From Thioalkalivibrio sp. XN279 (GTDB taxonomy: Bacteria; Pseudomonadota; Gammaproteobacteria; Steroidobacterales; XN24), in the NCBI RefSeq assembly GCF_011089885.1, contig NZ_JAANBD010000027.1:310001-374000 (forward strand): a DNA stretch of 64,000 bases, in the 5' to 3' direction. The notes below the pieces were generated by a model. That model had not been told where the DNA came from. It saw only the letters and a list, made by a program, of their open reading frames with translations, and did not search any database. A program made the translations under genes and the position numbers. The first letter of the stretch is position 1; each line of letters starts with the position of its first letter. This document shows, piece by piece, positions 61,798 through 64,000 of the stretch.

Positions 61798-63966
61798 ATG
61801 CCCCGTCTCCTGGCCTTTCTAGCGATTCTCATGGGCAGCGCGCCGCTCGGCGCCGCGCCTGTGTGCCCGGTGCCGGAGCCGGTGGAGTTCGAGCCGCTGG
61901 ACAAATCGACCCCGATCGAAGTCTCGGCCGACCGGGCCGAATTGAACACGGCGGGCGATTCGGTTTTCAGCGGCGGCGTGGTGGTGCAACGAGGCAACCA
62001 GCGACTCGAGACCGAAGGCGCCACCTGGAACCGGGCCGAGGGCCGGGTCCTGGCGGTCGACGGCGCGCGCTTCACGCAGCCTGGCCTCGAGGTCGAGACC
62101 GACCGGCTGGAGTACCTTCCCGGCGAAGGCACGGCCATCCTGACAGGGAACCGTTACCGGCTCCCTGCCCGGCCGGCGAGCGGCGGTGCGGACACCATCC
62201 GGGCACGCGGCAACGGCCGCATCCGCATGGATGACGTGACGTACACCACCTGCCCGGGGGACGACCCTGACTGGCTGCTGAGCATCGGCGAGCTGAAACT
62301 CGACACCAGCGACGAGATCGGCGAAGCCGACAACGTCACTTTGCGCTTCTTCGGCGCACCCGTCGCCTACCTGCCCTACCTGTCCTTTCCGCTGTCGAAC
62401 CGCCGCAAGACCGGGTTCCTGGTGCCGGAATTCGGCCAGTCCACGCGCAACGGCCTGGAGATCAGCGCACCCTTCTACTTCAACCTGGCACCGAACTACG
62501 ACCACCTCCTCACGCCGGTGTTCCTGTCGGACCGCGGCCTCAAGCTCGACAACCATTTCCGCTACCTGAGGCCGGAGAGCCGGGGCGCGATCAGGCTGGA
62601 CTACCTGCATCGCGACAGCGAGGTGCCGGAGCAGAGTCCCCGGGTCTGGTTCAACCTGTCGCACCTGACACGGCTCGATAATGGCTGGCGCTTCACGGCC
62701 GAGCTCGAGGACGTCTCAGACACCGATTATTTCCAGAATCTGGGCGAGTCCCCGGCGGTCACCAGCCGCACCCACGTCGAACGGCGCCTTCAGGTGGACT
62801 ACGCCGGCCCGACCTGGCGCATCACCGCGCGGGCGCAGAACTTCCGTACGCTCGACCTGGACATCCCGGAGGACGAGCGCCCCTATGCACGCATGCCGCA
62901 GCTGGTCGCCGACGGCCTGTGGCTGGACGGGCCGCTCGGGATGGACTTGCGGCTGCGCTCAGAGGCCGCCGGCTTCACGCGCGGCGTGGGGCCCGAGGGC
63001 GCGCGCGCGATGCTGGAACCCGAAATCAGCCTGCCGGTCGAGGCCCCGGGGTTCTTTTTTACCCCTGCCGCGCGTTTGCGCATGGTGCAGTACGCCCTCA
63101 GCGGCGAGACCCCCGGGGCGGACGATGCGCCCGGATACGTCGCGCCCATCCTGAGCGTGGACTCCGGCCTGCGCTTTGAACGCCCCTTGTCGTCGGGGCG
63201 ATTCGTACAGACCCTGGAACCGCGCGTCCTCTACGCCTACATACCGTTCCGCGACCAGGAGGACCAGCCACTGTTCGACAGCGGCCGCCCCGACTTCAAC
63301 TACGTGCAGCTGTTCCGGCCCAACCGCTATCTCGGCGCCGACCGTCTCGGCGACACCAACCAGCTCAGCTTCGGCGTCACCACCCGCCTGCTCGAAACCG
63401 GGTCGGGCCGCGAGTTCCTCACTGCCGCCATCGGCAAGGCGTGGTACTTCGAGGACCCGCGCGTGACGCTGCCGGGCGAAAGCCTGCAGACTGCAGGCAG
63501 TTCGCCCATCGTGCTCGAGCTCGGCCTCGGCCTGTTCAACAACTGGAACGCCGATATCGGCTACCAGTGGGACAACGTCAGCGACACCACGCGGCTGGCG
63601 CAGTTCCGGCTGCAGTACCAGCCCGCGCCCAACCGCGTGGTCAACCTCGCCTATCGCTACCGGCCGGACCTGCTGGAAGACATCGCCTTCTCCATGGGCT
63701 GGCCGCTGTCGGACCGCTGGAGCTTCGTCACCGCGCTGGAATACTCCCTGCGCGACAAGACCACCGTGGACCAGGTCCTCGGCGTGCAATACGAGAGCTG
63801 CTGCTGGGCCATACGCTTCGCGGCCACCGAGCAGGTCAGCCGTCGCGACGGCAGCACCGATAACGCCATTCGCCTGCAGGTCGAGTTCAAGGGCCTCGGC
63901 GGCCAGAGTGCAAGGCGCCGCTACGAGAGTGATATCCTAGGCTACTCCGCCTACGACCAACCCTAA
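61798..63966 (+). CDS. lptD: LPS-assembly outer-membrane protein LptD
   Basis: A 722-residue protein. Signal peptide (to about residue 19), N-terminal beta-jellyroll (about 40-190) and a large C-terminal barrel. Four cysteines (CPVPEP near the N-terminus, TTCPGDD in the jellyroll, SCCWA near the end) are placed as in LptD, where disulfides join the jellyroll to the barrel. It inserts lipopolysaccharide in the outer leaflet with LptE. The stop is 4 nt before the next gene. Confidence 0.97.
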   Translation: MPRLLAFLAILMGSAPLGAAPVCPVPEPVEFEPLDKSTPIEVSADRAELNTAGDSVFSGGVVVQRGNQRLETEGATWNRAEGRVLAVDGARFTQPGLEVETDRLEYLPGEGTAILTGNRYRLPARPASGGADTIRARGNGRIRMDDVTYTTCPGDDPDWLLSIGELKLDTSDEIGEADNVTLRFFGAPVAYLPYLSFPLSNRRKTGFLVPEFGQSTRNGLEISAPFYFNLAPNYDHLLTPVFLSDRGLKLDNHFRYLRPESRGAIRLDYLHRDSEVPEQSPRVWFNLSHLTRLDNGWRFTAELEDVSDTDYFQNLGESPAVTSRTHVERRLQVDYAGPTWRITARAQNFRTLDLDIPEDERPYARMPQLVADGLWLDGPLGMDLRLRSEAAGFTRGVGPEGARAMLEPEISLPVEAPGFFFTPAARLRMVQYALSGETPGADDAPGYVAPILSVDSGLRFERPLSSGRFVQTLEPRVLYAYIPFRDQEDQPLFDSGRPDFNYVQLFRPNRYLGADRLGDTNQLSFGVTTRLLETGSGREFLTAAIGKAWYFEDPRVTLPGESLQTAGSSPIVLELGLGLFNNWNADIGYQWDNVSDTTRLAQFRLQYQPAPNRVVNLAYRYRPDLLEDIAFSMGWPLSDRWSFVTALEYSLRDKTTVDQVLGVQYESCCWAIRFAATEQVSRRDGSTDNAIRLQVEFKGLGGQSARRRYESDILGYSAYDQP

Positions 63967-63970
63967 TTCT

Positions 63971-64000
63971 ATGCGACTGGATTTATTGCGATTTATCCTG
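63971..64000 (+). CDS. First codons of a gene after lptD, probably surA
   Basis: ATG 63971 opens a frame of ten codons (MRLDLLRFIL) before the window ends. The short hydrophobic start could be a signal peptide. surA follows lptD in most gammaproteobacteria, so that is the best guess; the sequence itself proves nothing beyond a start. Confidence 0.45.
   Translation, partial: MRLDLLRFIL

Overview
The window is chromosomal DNA from a high-GC bacterium, most likely a gammaproteobacterium. The evidence is gene order as well as gene content: ychF-pth-rplY-prs-tRNA(Gln)-ispE-lolB divergent from hemA-prfA; gatCAB divergent from mreBCD-mrdA-rodA-mltB-rlpA-dacA-ybeD-lipB; and murU divergent from lptD-surA. 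I cannot fix the order or family from sequence alone. Genes are tightly packed, with many 1-4 nt ATGA/GTGA start-stop overlaps. No gene-free stretch exceeds 300 nt; the longest is about 239 nt (1331-1569). I see no rRNA, CRISPR array, insertion sequence, phage or transposon.

Layout. 1-1330 (minus): a gamma-glutamyltransferase-like enzyme cut by the window edge, coupled to a small acyl-carrier-like protein that seems to lack the phosphopantetheine serine. 1475-1502: an AT-rich palindrome. 1570-7825 (plus): an MMPL/RND transporter, a LolA-like periplasmic protein, an outer-membrane barrel protein and an APH/P-loop kinase fusion. 7797-11004 (minus): feoA-feoB-feoC plus a six-helix membrane protein, with a Fur-like box between feoA and a divergent c-type cytochrome. 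11724-16482 (plus): a TetR-adaptor-RND efflux operon behind a palindromic operator. 16467-17716 (minus): a GAF/HD-GYP protein and tRNA-Met. 17898-23188 (plus): a nitric-oxide module of quinol NO reductase, NnrS, SirB2-like protein, NsrR and an Fe-S FNR-type regulator.

23213-30086 (minus) is translation, cofactor and envelope housekeeping. 30224-39937 holds hemA-prfA, then a block of sulfur amino acid genes (cysteine synthase, cystathionine gamma-enzyme, cystathionine beta-synthase), then prmC, a MoeB/ThiF-like E1 protein and an S9 peptidase. 39985-46768 (minus) is a methionine operon: ArsR-methyltransferase fusion, metF, metH and an alanine-type aminotransferase. A thioesterase lies divergent across a shared palindrome. 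47287-51393 (minus) is gatC-gatA-gatB-hslO. 51563-61077 (plus) is the cell-elongation and peptidoglycan cluster running into lipB. murU points back at lipB, and lptD plus the first codons of a probable surA close the window.

No entirely unknown defence or mobile system is visible. The parts most worth a second look are the 1-6.3 kb envelope and acyl-carrier region, the two-sensor NO module, the ArsR-methyltransferase control of methionine synthesis, the sulfur block splitting prfA from prmC, and the extra membrane gene in the feo operon.
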